A stretch of DNA of 33,319 nucleotides from an uncultured Ectothiorhodospiraceae bacterium (lineage in GTDB: Bacteria > Pseudomonadota > Gammaproteobacteria > UBA9214): NCBI GenBank assembly GCA_947258545.1, contig CAMYJI010000029.1, positions 1 through 33,319 of the forward strand, in the 5' to 3' direction. Positions 7,666 to 16,463 of the stretch are shown in pieces. The translations under genes were made by a program, and so were the position numbers. The notes under the pieces are model-generated. The model saw nothing but the letters and a program-made list of their open reading frames with translations, did no database searches and had not been told where the DNA came from. The first letter of the stretch is position 1; every line of letters starts with the position of its first letter.

Positions 7666-10098
7666 ATGAGAGAAAGACTGGTTCTGATCGGCAACGGCAT
7701 GGCCGGGGTGCGTACCCTGGAAGAACTCCTGAAGATTGCGCCGGAAAAATATGACATCACGGTGTTCGGTGCCGAACCCTACGGCAACTACAACCGCATC
7801 ATGCTGTCGCCGGTGCTGGCCGGCGAGAAGACCCTCGATGACATCATGCTCAACGACGAGCAGTGGTACAGCGATAACGGCATTACCTTATATATGGGCA
7901 AACAGGTCATGGAGATCGACCGGGCGAATCGCCGGGTCGTGGCCAGGGACGGCACCACCGCTGAATATGATCGCCTGCTGCTGGCCACCGGTTCCAACCC
8001 CTTTATGATCCCGGTGCCGGGCAAGGACAAGGATGGCGTCATCGCCTTCCGCGACATCCACGACGTCGACGCCATGCTGGCCGCCAGCCGTGAATACCGG
8101 AAGGCCGTGGTCATCGGCGGCGGCCTGCTGGGACTGGAGGCCGCCAACGGCCTGATGAAACAGGGCATGGACGTGACCGTGGTGCACCTGCTGGATTCAC
8201 TGATGGAGCGCCAGCTCGACAAGCCGGCATCAAGCCTGCTCAAGCGATCCCTCGAGGAGCGTGGCATGAATTTCCTGATGGAGGCGGAGACGGCCGAGAT
8301 CCTCGGTAACGGACGGGTGCAAGGCGTGCGTTTCCGGGATGGCAGCGAGGTCGAGGCCGACCTGGTGGTCATGGGGGTCGGCATCGTCCCGAACACCGAA
8401 CTGGCGAAGAGCGCCGGTCTGCACTGCGAGCGCGGCATCGTGGTGAACGATGTCATGCAGACCTTTGACCCGCGCATCTATGCCGTGGGCGAATGCGTCC
8501 AGCACCGCGGCATCGCCTATGGGCTGGTCGCACCCCTGTTCGAGCAGGGCAAGGTGGCCGCCAACCAGCTCGCCGGTCTTGGTTATGCACACTACCGCGG
8601 CTCAGTCACTTCCACCAAGCTCAAGGTCACCGGTATCGACCTGTTCTCGGCCGGTGACTTCAACGAGACCGAGGGCGACGAGGTCATCAGCCTGCAGGAC
8701 CCTGCGGCTGGCACCTACAAGAAACTGGTGATCCGTGACAATCGCATCAAGGGTGCCGTGCTCTATGGCGACACCATCGACGGCACCTGGTATTTCCAGC
8801 TGATGCGCGAAGGTACCGGCATCGCCGACTTCCGCAAGACCCTGCTGTTCGGTCAGCACGACCTGGGCGATGCAGGTCACGGCGACGAGACCCGCGTCAT
8901 GGCGCTGTCCGATGACGCCGAGATCTGTGGCTGCAACGGTGTCTGCAAGGGCGAAATCGTCAATGCCATTGGCAAGAAAGGCCTGTTCACCCTGGAGGAT
9001 GTACGCGCCCATACCAAGGCCTCCAGTTCCTGCGGCTCCTGCACCGGCCTGGTGGAGGCCCTGCTGGCCAGCACCGTCGGTGAGGGCTACGATGCCTCGC
9101 CCAACAAGCAAGCCATGTGCAAGTGCACCGAGTACAGCCACGACGAGGTCATCGCCACCATCAAGAGCAATCAACTCAAGTCCATACCGGCCGTGCGCGA
9201 GTTCCTGGAATGGAAGACCCCGGACGGCTGTGCCGCCTGCCGGCCGGCACTCAATTATTACCTGCTGGCCTACTGGCCCGGCGAGTACCAGGACGATGCG
9301 CAGTCGCGTTTCATCAACGAACGCGCCCACGGCAACATCCAGAAGGACGGCACCTATTCTGTCATCCCCCGTATTTTTGGCGGTGAAACCTCCGCCGCCC
9401 AGCTGATGGCACTCGGCAGGATCGCCGAAAAATGGAATGTACCCACGGTAAAGTTTACCGGTGGCCAGCGTATCGACATGCTGGGCCTGAAGAAGGAAGA
9501 ACTGCCGGGCATCTGGGGCGACCTGGCGACCGAGGGATTTGTTTCCGGGCATGCCTACGGCAAGGCGCTGCGCACGGTGAAAACCTGCGTCGGCTCTGAA
9601 TGGTGCCGCTTCGGTACCCGGGATTCCACCACCATGGGCATCCGACTGGAGGAAATGACCTGGGGCTCATGGATGCCGCACAAGTACAAGCTGGCGGTTT
9701 CCGGCTGTCCCCGCAACTGCGCCGAAGCCACCATCAAGGACTTTGGCGTTGTGTGCGTCGATTCCGGCTATGAACTGCATGTAGGCGGCAACGGCGGGAT
9801 CAAGGTGCGGGTCACCGACCTGTTGTGCAAGGTGGATACCGAAGAAGAGGTGCTGGAATATTGCGGCGCCTTTACTCAGCTATACCGCGAGGAGGCGCAT
9901 TACCTCGAGCGCACCGCACCGTGGGTGGAACGCGTCAGCCTGAGCTACATCAAGGAGAAGATCCTGGATGACGCGGAAGGCCGCAAGGCGCTGTACGAGC
10001 GCTTCATCTATTCACAGCAGCTCGCCCAGGTCGATCCCTGGAAGGAGCGCGCCGAGGGTGCCAGTGCGCACGAATTCACGCCACTGAAGATCGCCTGA
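7666..10098 (+). CDS. nirB: Assimilatory nitrite reductase NAD(P)H large subunit
   Basis: An 810-residue cytoplasmic enzyme that reduces nitrite to ammonium with NAD(P)H. It has an FAD motif at residues 7-14 (LIGNGMAG), an NAD motif near 148-160 (VVIGGGLLGLEAA), and a BFD-like [2Fe-2S] site at C421, C423, C456 and C459. A second cysteine-rich BFD-like stretch begins CKCTEYSHDE. A ferredoxin-like nitrite/sulfite reductase half carries the siroheme/[4Fe-4S] ligands C641, C647, C681 and C685 (CVGSEWC and CPRNC). The open frame extends to 7606, but the sigma-54 promoter lies inside that extension, so the ATG at 7666 is the start. It heads nirB, the 52-aa ORF, nirD and nasA. A decayed relative of its flavin half lies at 5861-6361. 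Confidence 0.96.
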   Translation: MRERLVLIGNGMAGVRTLEELLKIAPEKYDITVFGAEPYGNYNRIMLSPVLAGEKTLDDIMLNDEQWYSDNGITLYMGKQVMEIDRANRRVVARDGTTAEYDRLLLATGSNPFMIPVPGKDKDGVIAFRDIHDVDAMLAASREYRKAVVIGGGLLGLEAANGLMKQGMDVTVVHLLDSLMERQLDKPASSLLKRSLEERGMNFLMEAETAEILGNGRVQGVRFRDGSEVEADLVVMGVGIVPNTELAKSAGLHCERGIVVNDVMQTFDPRIYAVGECVQHRGIAYGLVAPLFEQGKVAANQLAGLGYAHYRGSVTSTKLKVTGIDLFSAGDFNETEGDEVISLQDPAAGTYKKLVIRDNRIKGAVLYGDTIDGTWYFQLMREGTGIADFRKTLLFGQHDLGDAGHGDETRVMALSDDAEICGCNGVCKGEIVNAIGKKGLFTLEDVRAHTKASSSCGSCTGLVEALLASTVGEGYDASPNKQAMCKCTEYSHDEVIATIKSNQLKSIPAVREFLEWKTPDGCAACRPALNYYLLAYWPGEYQDDAQSRFINERAHGNIQKDGTYSVIPRIFGGETSAAQLMALGRIAEKWNVPTVKFTGGQRIDMLGLKKEELPGIWGDLATEGFVSGHAYGKALRTVKTCVGSEWCRFGTRDSTTMGIRLEEMTWGSWMPHKYKLAVSGCPRNCAEATIKDFGVVCVDSGYELHVGGNGGIKVRVTDLLCKVDTEEEVLEYCGAFTQLYREEAHYLERTAPWVERVSLSYIKEKILDDAEGRKALYERFIYSQQLAQVDPWKERAEGASAHEFTPLKIA

Positions 10099-10133
10099 AA
10101 ACTTTTGCCACATACCTCAGCGAGGTTACCAAG

Positions 10134-10292
10134 ATGAAAATAGTCGACCATGACCACCCGGAAGTTCACCTGCAGGAATACACCTGGAATCCGCAGGGAA
10201 TCGTGGAGAAACAGATCGACTGGATCAAGGCGACGCTGGAACTGAAGCGTCCTGCGAACGTAGATAAAGACAAGCCCTGCAATCGACATTGA
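10134..10292 (+). CDS. Small hypothetical protein between nirB and nirD
   Basis: A 52-residue ORF, ATG at 10134, starts 35 bp after nirB with GAGG about nine bases upstream. The product starts MKIVDHDHPEVHLQEYTWNP and is rich in His, Asp, Glu and Lys, with two Trp in the central WNPQGIVEKQIDWIKATLEL stretch, which looks helical. No signal peptide or membrane segment is visible. I do not recognise a family. Its place inside the nirBD transcription unit and its codon use, similar to its neighbours, suggest it is real, but no function can be assigned. Confidence 0.5.
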   Translation: MKIVDHDHPEVHLQEYTWNPQGIVEKQIDWIKATLELKRPANVDKDKPCNRH

Positions 10293-10382
10293 TACCCGTA
10301 CCGACCGTGATGGCTCGCAGGACGCTCCTACAAATTCGAAATGCCTTTGCGGTGAATTAAATAGTGAATGAGAGAGAAAACC

Positions 10383-10712
10383 ATGACCAACTGGACTGAA
10401 ATCGCCAAACTGGAAGACATCCCGCCGCTGGGCTCACGGGTACTGGTGACCGACACCATGGAGATCGCGGTGTTCCGCACCGCCGACGACCAGGTGTTTG
10501 CCATCAAGGACCAGTGCCCGCACAAGCAGGGCCCCCTGTCGCAGGGCATCGTGCACGGCACCACCGTTACCTGCCCGCTGCACAACTGGAAGATCGATCT
10601 CGCCAGTGGCCGGGCACTGGCACCGGACGAAGGTTGCACCAACGTCTTCCCGGTGAAGATAGAGGACGGACGGGTATTTCTGTCCCTGTCCGTGAACGAG
10701 GCCGCCGCCTGA
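10383..10712 (+). CDS. nirD: Nitrite reductase NAD(P)H small subunit
   Basis: A 109-residue Rieske-like NirD, the partner of NirB. Length agrees with the family (about 108). Rieske-type ligand pairs are present: C45-P-H47 and C64-P-L-H67. Many NirD proteins have lost such residues, so this copy may still bind a [2Fe-2S] cluster. I chose the ATG at 10383, preceded by GAGAGA, over the ATG at 10368. The 90-bp gap before it contains a degenerate REP (about 10308-10332). Confidence 0.93.
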   Translation: MTNWTEIAKLEDIPPLGSRVLVTDTMEIAVFRTADDQVFAIKDQCPHKQGPLSQGIVHGTTVTCPLHNWKIDLASGRALAPDEGCTNVFPVKIEDGRVFLSLSVNEAAA

Positions 10713-10734
10713 TGGCAGCACGCTGAATCTTTAT

Positions 10735-10892
10735 CTGTAGCAGCGCCCCGTGGGCGCGGATATACGGAACCTGGCTATCGCGCCTGCAAGGCGCTCCTAC
10801 AAGAGCAGGTAGCCCGGATGCAGCGTAGCGAAATCCGGGGCCACGACAACCAGAACCCCCGGATTCCGGCCCGCGGCCTGCATCCGGGCTAC
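10735..10892. repeat. Two adjacent REP-like inverted repeat pairs
   Basis: At 10735-10801 two REP arms face each other (TGTAGCAGCGCC and GGCGCTCCTACA). At 10809-10892 a second family, GTAGCCCGGATGC with its inverted copy GCATCCGGGCTAC, encloses ATCCGGGG and CCCCCGGAT. They fill the 211-bp nirD-nasA gap. Such hairpins inside an operon may stabilise the upstream message or partly terminate it. Confidence 0.85.
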
Positions 10893-10923
10893 GTGAGAGA
10901 GACCGAAACACAAAGAACTCCAT

Positions 10924-13110
10924 ATGTTATTCGGACGTAACAAGAAAAATCCCATCACGATCGCCGACAAGGGCGTGACCGAGTGGCGCTACGCCACCTG
11001 CGGTTACTGCTCCACCGGCTGTTCCATCGAGGTCGGACTGGATGCCGAGGGTGAACCGGTCGCCTCGCGCGGGGTTGCCGATGCCGACGTCAACCGCGGC
11101 AAGTTGTGCATCAAGGGCATCTTCGAACACGAACTGTTCCGCAAGACCGCCGGGCGCGGCGACACGCCGCTGATGCGCGCCAACCGCTGGGACGACTTCA
11201 GTCCGACCAGCTGGGACGCGGCACTGGACCGTACCGGCGCCGAGATCAAGCGCATCCAGGAGGACCATGGGCGTGATGCCTTCGCCATCGTCTCCACCGG
11301 CCAGATCATGACCGAGGAGTTTTACACCCTCGGCAAGCTCGCGCGCGGGGTTATCGGAACCAACAACTACGACGGCAATACCACCCTGTGCATGTCCTCG
11401 GCCGTGTCGGGCTACAAGCGTTCCTTCGGATCCGATGGCCCGCCAGGCTGTTATGACGACTTCGAGCACACCGACTGTCTGCTGGCCTTCGGCTCCAACC
11501 TCCCCGAACAGCACCCGATCATCTACTGGCGCCTGCAGCAGGTACGCGAGCAGCGCAAGTTCCCGATCATCGTGGTCGATCCGCGGGTGACCCAATTCGC
11601 GCAGAACGCCGACATTCATTTGCCGGTCGCGCCCGGCACCGACCTGGTGCTGCTGAACGCCCTGGCCCATGTCATTCTCGAGGAGGGCCTGGAAGACCGC
11701 GCCTGGATCGAGGCACATACCAACGGCTACGACGAGTTCGCCGGGCTGGTCGAGCAGTACGATCCGGTTACCGCCTCCAGGATATGCGGCATCGATGAGG
11801 ACACCATTCGTAATGTCGCGCGCCTCTACGGCAAGGCCGGCGCGGCCATGACCATCTGGACCATGGGCATCAACCAGAGCACCCACGGTTCCGACGGCGT
11901 GGTCGCCATCAACAACCTCAACCTGATCACCGGCAACATCGGCAAACCCGGCGGCTCCAGCCTGTCCATCACCGGCCAGTGCAATGCCATGGGCACGCGC
12001 GAGTGGTCCTCGTGCTCGGGCCTGCCCGGCTACCGTGCACTCGAGAATGAACAGGACCGCCAGGACATCGCCGCCTTCTGGGGCATCGACCCGGAATTCT
12101 TCCCGGAAAAGCGCGGTATGTTCATGACCGACATCCTGCCCGCCATCGAGACCGGCCAGGTCAAGGGTCTGTGGCTGATCGCCACCAACCCGATGACCTC
12201 CATGGCCAATACCCCGCGCATCCGCAAGACCCTGGAGAAACTCGAGTTTCTGGTAGTCCAGGACGCCTACCGCGACGTGGAGACCAATGCGTACAGCCAC
12301 GTATTCCTGCCCGCCGCGGTATGGGCCGAGAAGGAAGGCTGCTTCACCAACACCGAGCGCCGCGTCAATCTGATCCGCAACGTGTGCGAACCCCACGGCG
12401 AGTCCAGGACCGACCTGTGGATCTTCAACCAGGTCGCCAGGCGCTTCGAACAGGGCCGGCGCATGAATTTCCCGGAGACCGCCGAGGGTGTATTCGATGA
12501 ACTGAAGGAACTGTCGAAAGGCCGCATGCTGGACTACTCGGGCATGAGCTATGACAAGATCGAGACCAACCGCGGTATCCAGTGGCCCTGCAACGAAGAT
12601 ACGACGCCCGAAGGTTCGCAGCGGCTGTACACCGATGGTGTGTTCCAGTATCCGGGCGGCAAGGCGAAGCTCATCGCCCTGCCCTTCATCGACAACAACG
12701 AACACCCCGATGCGGACTACCCATTCTGGCTGAATTCCGGGCGCGTGGTGGAACACTTCCATACCCGCACCCGTACCGGCAAGGTCGGTAATGCCAACAA
12801 GTTCAGTCCAACGCCCTACATGGAGATGAATCCCGATGCCGCCGCCGAACTCGGTATCGGGCACGGTAGCTACGCCCGCCTGACCTCGCGCCGCGGTGAT
12901 GCCGTGGTGATGGTGCAATGCACCCAGCGGGTGTCGCGTGACATGGTGTTCGTCCCCTTCCATTACCATGAATGCGTCAACCGCCTGTCTCTGGGACTGC
13001 TCGACCCGCATTCACGCCAACCGGCCTACAAGCAGTGCGCCGTGCATATCGAAGCGGCCGATGACCAGGCGGCGGCCGCGGAACGCAACCGGGCGGCGAG
13101 GGCGTTTTGA
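10924..13110 (+). CDS. nasA: Assimilatory nitrate reductase catalytic subunit, Mo-bisMGD
   Basis: A 728-residue molybdoenzyme of the NasA/NarB/NapA clade that should reduce nitrate to nitrite in the cytoplasm. The N terminus has no signal peptide. The [4Fe-4S] ligands are C26, C29, C33 and C62 (CGYCSTGC and GKLC), and the Mo-ligating Cys is C156 (TTLCMSSAV). GCYDD and the C-terminal MGD-binding region (FWLNSGRVVEHFHTRTRTGK and later FVPFHYHECVNRL) are in place. It is shorter than Klebsiella NasA and lacks the extra C-terminal [2Fe-2S] domain. It follows nirBD and precedes a DmsBC-like fusion, so electrons may come from quinol instead of NAD(P)H. Assignment as assimilatory rests on nirBD and NtrC context; dedicated nap genes for respiration are elsewhere in the window. 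Confidence 0.88.
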   Translation: MLFGRNKKNPITIADKGVTEWRYATCGYCSTGCSIEVGLDAEGEPVASRGVADADVNRGKLCIKGIFEHELFRKTAGRGDTPLMRANRWDDFSPTSWDAALDRTGAEIKRIQEDHGRDAFAIVSTGQIMTEEFYTLGKLARGVIGTNNYDGNTTLCMSSAVSGYKRSFGSDGPPGCYDDFEHTDCLLAFGSNLPEQHPIIYWRLQQVREQRKFPIIVVDPRVTQFAQNADIHLPVAPGTDLVLLNALAHVILEEGLEDRAWIEAHTNGYDEFAGLVEQYDPVTASRICGIDEDTIRNVARLYGKAGAAMTIWTMGINQSTHGSDGVVAINNLNLITGNIGKPGGSSLSITGQCNAMGTREWSSCSGLPGYRALENEQDRQDIAAFWGIDPEFFPEKRGMFMTDILPAIETGQVKGLWLIATNPMTSMANTPRIRKTLEKLEFLVVQDAYRDVETNAYSHVFLPAAVWAEKEGCFTNTERRVNLIRNVCEPHGESRTDLWIFNQVARRFEQGRRMNFPETAEGVFDELKELSKGRMLDYSGMSYDKIETNRGIQWPCNEDTTPEGSQRLYTDGVFQYPGGKAKLIALPFIDNNEHPDADYPFWLNSGRVVEHFHTRTRTGKVGNANKFSPTPYMEMNPDAAAELGIGHGSYARLTSRRGDAVVMVQCTQRVSRDMVFVPFHYHECVNRLSLGLLDPHSRQPAYKQCAVHIEAADDQAAAAERNRAARAF

Positions 13111-13135
13111 AATGATATTCACCCCAAGGTTTTAT

Positions 13136-13248
13136 TGTAGGAGCGCCTCGCAGGCGCGATTTTTCATTCAATCCGATCGCGCCTGCGAGGCGCTCCTACA
13201 GGTGGATGGACGCAATGTCCTGTCCCGCCTGCGAGGCACACCTACAGG
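13136..13248. repeat. REP inverted pair plus a degenerate third copy
   Basis: TGTAGGAGCGCCTCGCAGGC and its inverted copy form an almost perfect hairpin at 13136-13200, with a 15-20 base loop. A degenerate copy ends at about 13248. It separates nasA from the DmsBC-like gene by 160 bp without a clear terminator U-tract. Confidence 0.88.
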
Positions 13249-13270
13249 TGTTCAATGAACGAATTTTGTC

Positions 13271-15112
13271 ATGTTTGAACCGCGCCCCAACGAACCGGCC
13301 TATGCCTTTGTCCCGCAGGTCGATCACCCTGTAACCAACCACTACGGGACACCCATCGAGACGGTACCGGTAGGCCATGAATTGCGCGGCCAGTCGCTCA
13401 ACATCAATGGCGACAACGGCATCTCAGACAACCCCGACCGCTACAAGCAGCACGGCTTCTATTTCAACGCCGACAACTGCATTTCCTGTCACGCCTGCGA
13501 GGCGGCCTGCTCGGAGAAGAACGACTTGCCGGCGCACATCGCGTTCCGCTCGGTCGGCTATGTCGAGGGCGGAACGTACCCGGCCTATCAGCGCCTCAAC
13601 ATCTCCATGGCCTGCAATCACTGCGATGACCCGGTGTGCCTGAAGGGCTGCCCGACGCGCGCCTATACCAAGTTCGCCGAGTACGGTGCCGTGTTGCAGG
13701 ACCCGGACATCTGCTTCGGCTGCGGCTACTGCACCTGGGTGTGCCCCTACAACGCCCCGCAACTCGATACCGCGGCCGGTCACGTCTCCAAGTGCAACAT
13801 GTGCGTGGACCGCCTGGAGGTCGGCTTGAAACCGGCCTGCGCCGCCGCCTGCCTGGCCGGCGCCCTGGACTTCGGCATCATGGAAACCACCCCGGAACAC
13901 CGCGACCAGCTGGAGACCCGCATCCCCGGCTTTCCGACACCGGACATCACCCACCCGAACATCCGATTCCAGCAGACCCGTAGCCTGCCGCGCGAGATGA
14001 CCCGCCCGGACAGTATGCCGCTGCGCTATGAGCGGGAAGACCAGGCCGAAGCGGCGCTGTACAAACCCCGGGTCGATAGCGGCCGGCGCACGCGGTCGTG
14101 GAACCTGAACAAACTCCGCACCCGCGAGGACCCGCTGGTGGTGTTCACCCTGGTATCACAGGCCGTCATCGGGGCCTTCATCACCCTGTTCCTGGGTCCG
14201 CTACTCGGAATCGAGATCCTGGACATGGACCGCCACCCGGTCGCCCGGCCGCTGCTGCTGTTCGGGCTGATCGGCATTCAGACCCTGGCGCTGGTGATGT
14301 CGACCCTGCACCTCGGACGCCCGCACCGTTTCTACCGCGCCTTCAACAACCTGCGCCACTCGCCGGTGAGCCGGGAAGTGGCGGGCATCGCCGTGTTCTA
14401 CAACTTCCTCGGCGCCTACGCCCTGCTGACGGGCCTGCCCATGCTGTTTACCTGGCTGCCGCCCGCACTCACCAGCGGACTGACCGCGTTCACCGGTTGG
14501 GGCGCCGTGCTCTCGGGGCTGGCCGCACTGTATTTCATGTACAGTATCTACCGCATACCGGCGCGGCCGTTCTGGAACCACTGGCAGGTGCTGACCTCCT
14601 TCTACGGCAACATGCTGGTGCTGGGGCCGCTGCTCGTGATCCTCGCCTTTGCCTTGGCACAAGACGCGCAGGACCAGCCATGGACCGCAGCGGCCGATAC
14701 GCTCGCCTGGGTCATGCTGCTGGGCCTGGCGCTGGAGGCCGTTGGCCTCTACGTCCATGCCCGTGACCTGCAGCGTGGCGACGGCGAAGGTCAGGCCTCC
14801 CATCACGAGCAGTGCACCACCTTCGGCAATACCTATCAGGCGCGTAACATCGGTCTGGGTGTGGCCATGCTCCTTTTATTATGGCTTACCCTGGGGAATC
14901 CCGAGGGCGCAGCCGCCGTTATCTTGTGGGTGACTGCCGCACTGGTCATTTTGACGACCTCCCTGATCGGACGTGCATTGTTCTACGCGCTGGTGATCCC
15001 CACCACCATGCCCGGGTCGTTCTTCTGGCGCAACCATGGCTTCGAGCAGCACGCCCGCGAAACCGGCCTGGCCGAAATGCCCCAGGTCGGCGTGCTGCCA
15101 GAGTGCCATTAA
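13271..15112 (+). CDS. Fused DmsB-like Fe-S and DmsC-like membrane anchor protein
   Basis: This 613-residue protein joins two subunits that are separate in DMSO reductase. Residues about 60-210 hold four [4Fe-4S] ligand groups: C70/73/76/80, C115/118/123/127, C148/151/154/158 and C175/178/190/194. Residues about 280-600 form a DmsC-like anchor with roughly eight membrane helices, starting at DPLVVFTLVSQAVIGAFITL. Such anchors oxidise menaquinol or ubiquinol, and the Fe-S domain passes electrons to a Mo catalytic subunit. Directly after nasA, it is the likely redox partner that ties cytoplasmic nitrate reduction to the quinol pool. There is no Tat signal here or in NasA, so the catalytic module should face the cytoplasm. 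The ATG at 13271 has a poor ribosome site. The electron path is an inference. Confidence 0.87.
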   Translation: MFEPRPNEPAYAFVPQVDHPVTNHYGTPIETVPVGHELRGQSLNINGDNGISDNPDRYKQHGFYFNADNCISCHACEAACSEKNDLPAHIAFRSVGYVEGGTYPAYQRLNISMACNHCDDPVCLKGCPTRAYTKFAEYGAVLQDPDICFGCGYCTWVCPYNAPQLDTAAGHVSKCNMCVDRLEVGLKPACAAACLAGALDFGIMETTPEHRDQLETRIPGFPTPDITHPNIRFQQTRSLPREMTRPDSMPLRYEREDQAEAALYKPRVDSGRRTRSWNLNKLRTREDPLVVFTLVSQAVIGAFITLFLGPLLGIEILDMDRHPVARPLLLFGLIGIQTLALVMSTLHLGRPHRFYRAFNNLRHSPVSREVAGIAVFYNFLGAYALLTGLPMLFTWLPPALTSGLTAFTGWGAVLSGLAALYFMYSIYRIPARPFWNHWQVLTSFYGNMLVLGPLLVILAFALAQDAQDQPWTAAADTLAWVMLLGLALEAVGLYVHARDLQRGDGEGQASHHEQCTTFGNTYQARNIGLGVAMLLLLWLTLGNPEGAAAVILWVTAALVILTTSLIGRALFYALVIPTTMPGSFFWRNHGFEQHARETGLAEMPQVGVLPECH

Positions 15113-15126
15113 GTGTTTATAAATTG

Positions 15127-15543
15127 GTGTAGGAGCGCCTCGCAGGCGCGATTGGCAAAGGTGATCCATTTATCGATGTCGGAGCACCGCGTTTATGCCC
15201 GGCGCTAAATCGGCTACCGGCGCGATACAATAATCGCCACGGAATTACATGGAGATATTCATTCGTGGAACGAAACAGATATGTAGGGTTAAGCGTACGA
15301 CGCTGTAACCTGACAGGCACAGCGTCGGATTACGCTGGTGCTAATCCGACCTACGAATATTTATATCTATTGTAGGAGCGCCTCGCAGGCGCGATCTTGC
15401 AGAGGTCCGCCGCGCACACCAATGAATAGCCACGGAAACAAACATAACGACACGGAATAATAAATACGTGTAACGTGATTTGTAGGAGCGCCTCGCAGAC
15501 GCGATTTCATATAACCGGGTCGCGCCTGCGAGGCGCTCCTCCA
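15127..15543. repeat. Composite repeat region: REPs and a second repeat family
   Basis: This 440-bp gap has no gene I can support. It holds single REPs at about 15127-15155 and 15372-15398 and an inverted REP pair at 15480-15543. A variant REP with GTTTATGCCCGGCGC starts at 15191. A different palindromic repeat (15283-15354) contains AGCGTCGGATTACGCTGG and CTAATCCGACCTAC. Short GCCACGGAA motifs recur between them. A nearly identical mosaic occurs at 16464-16703. Confidence 0.85.
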
Positions 15544-15553
15544 GTTATTGTAT

Positions 15554-15922
15554 ATGAACTCAACCGCATACAAACGCCTGTCCGACATCCGCAACGAGTT
15601 CGAGCGCGGGGTGTTCCTGGCACTGTATAACTCCCCGCGACAACGCCTCCGTCGCGGTATCGCGAGGGTTATTCTGGGTATCAAGCACGGCCTGCGCGGG
15701 GCGCTGTTCAGCTGGCCTTTGTACCTGCTGCCGTTGGCGGCGACGCTGCTGCAGAAAACCCACCTCCCGCTCATCGCACTGCTGTTACTGCCGGGACTCG
15801 CCCTCTCCGGCATGATCCTGCTGCGCGGGGTGCGCGAGGACTACGCGCGCCTGGTCGATGGCTGCCTGTTGCAGGCGGATTACCCGGGACGCCTGCTGTT
15901 CCCGGCGAATTTCCGCACATGA
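15554..15922 (+). CDS. Small membrane protein coupled to mobB
   Basis: A 122-residue protein beginning MNSTAYKRLSDIRNEFERGV. It has a basic, amphipathic N-terminal third and two hydrophobic segments: about 53-67 (FSWPLYLLPLAATLL) and 72-91 (THLPLIALLLLPGLALSGMI). The C terminus is soluble. I do not recognise a family. The TGA stop overlaps the ATG of mobB (ATGA), so the two are translationally coupled, which hints at a link to molybdenum cofactor or molybdoenzyme handling. A TTG at 15548 is an alternative start. No strong ribosome site is seen. Confidence 0.65.
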   Translation: MNSTAYKRLSDIRNEFERGVFLALYNSPRQRLRRGIARVILGIKHGLRGALFSWPLYLLPLAATLLQKTHLPLIALLLLPGLALSGMILLRGVREDYARLVDGCLLQADYPGRLLFPANFRT

Positions 15923-16434
15923 CCGCGATCCTCGGCTTTGCGGCCTTCAGCGGCACCGGCAAGACCACCCTGCTGGTCAGGCTGATACCCCTGCTGGCAA
16001 ACCGTGGAATCCGGACGGCCCTGATCAAGCACGCACACCATGACTTCGACATCGACATCCCCGGCAAGGACAGCTACGAACTGCGCAAGGCCGGTGCCCG
16101 ACAGGTGCTGGTGGCCTCCAGCCAGCGCCGGGCACTGATCACCGAAACAGCCGGCATGGATGACCCGGACCTGGGCACACTGGTTGACAGCCTCGACCAT
16201 GACAGCATCGACCTGGTACTGGTCGAAGGCTTTCGCCATATGCCGTTTCCCAAGATCGAGCTGTACCGGGCTGGACCCGGTAAGCCACTGCTGTTCCCGG
16301 AGGATGCCAGCATCATTGCCGTTGCCGCGGACCACAGCTTAAACACCGGTGACCTGCCATTCCTGGATATCAACGACCCAGAGGCTATTGCCGCTTTCAT
16401 CCAGGCGTGGTTGAAAACGGCGGCGGGACCATGA
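15919..16434 (+). CDS. mobB: Molybdopterin-guanine dinucleotide biosynthesis adaptor MobB
   Basis: A 171-residue P-loop GTPase that assists MobA when GMP is attached to molybdopterin, giving the bis-MGD cofactor needed by the NasA and NapA encoded here. Walker A is GFAAFSGTGKTTL at residues about 6-18. IKHAHHDFDIDIPGKDSYEL follows near residue 36, and VLVEGFRHMPFPKIEL is the conserved Walker B region. Length is normal (E. coli about 175). It overlaps the preceding membrane-protein gene by four bases. mobA was not found in the window. Confidence 0.94.
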   Translation: MTAILGFAAFSGTGKTTLLVRLIPLLANRGIRTALIKHAHHDFDIDIPGKDSYELRKAGARQVLVASSQRRALITETAGMDDPDLGTLVDSLDHDSIDLVLVEGFRHMPFPKIELYRAGPGKPLLFPEDASIIAVAADHSLNTGDLPFLDINDPEAIAAFIQAWLKTAAGP

Positions 16435-16463
16435 CAAGGTCTTCCTGGTGATTTATAAAAATA

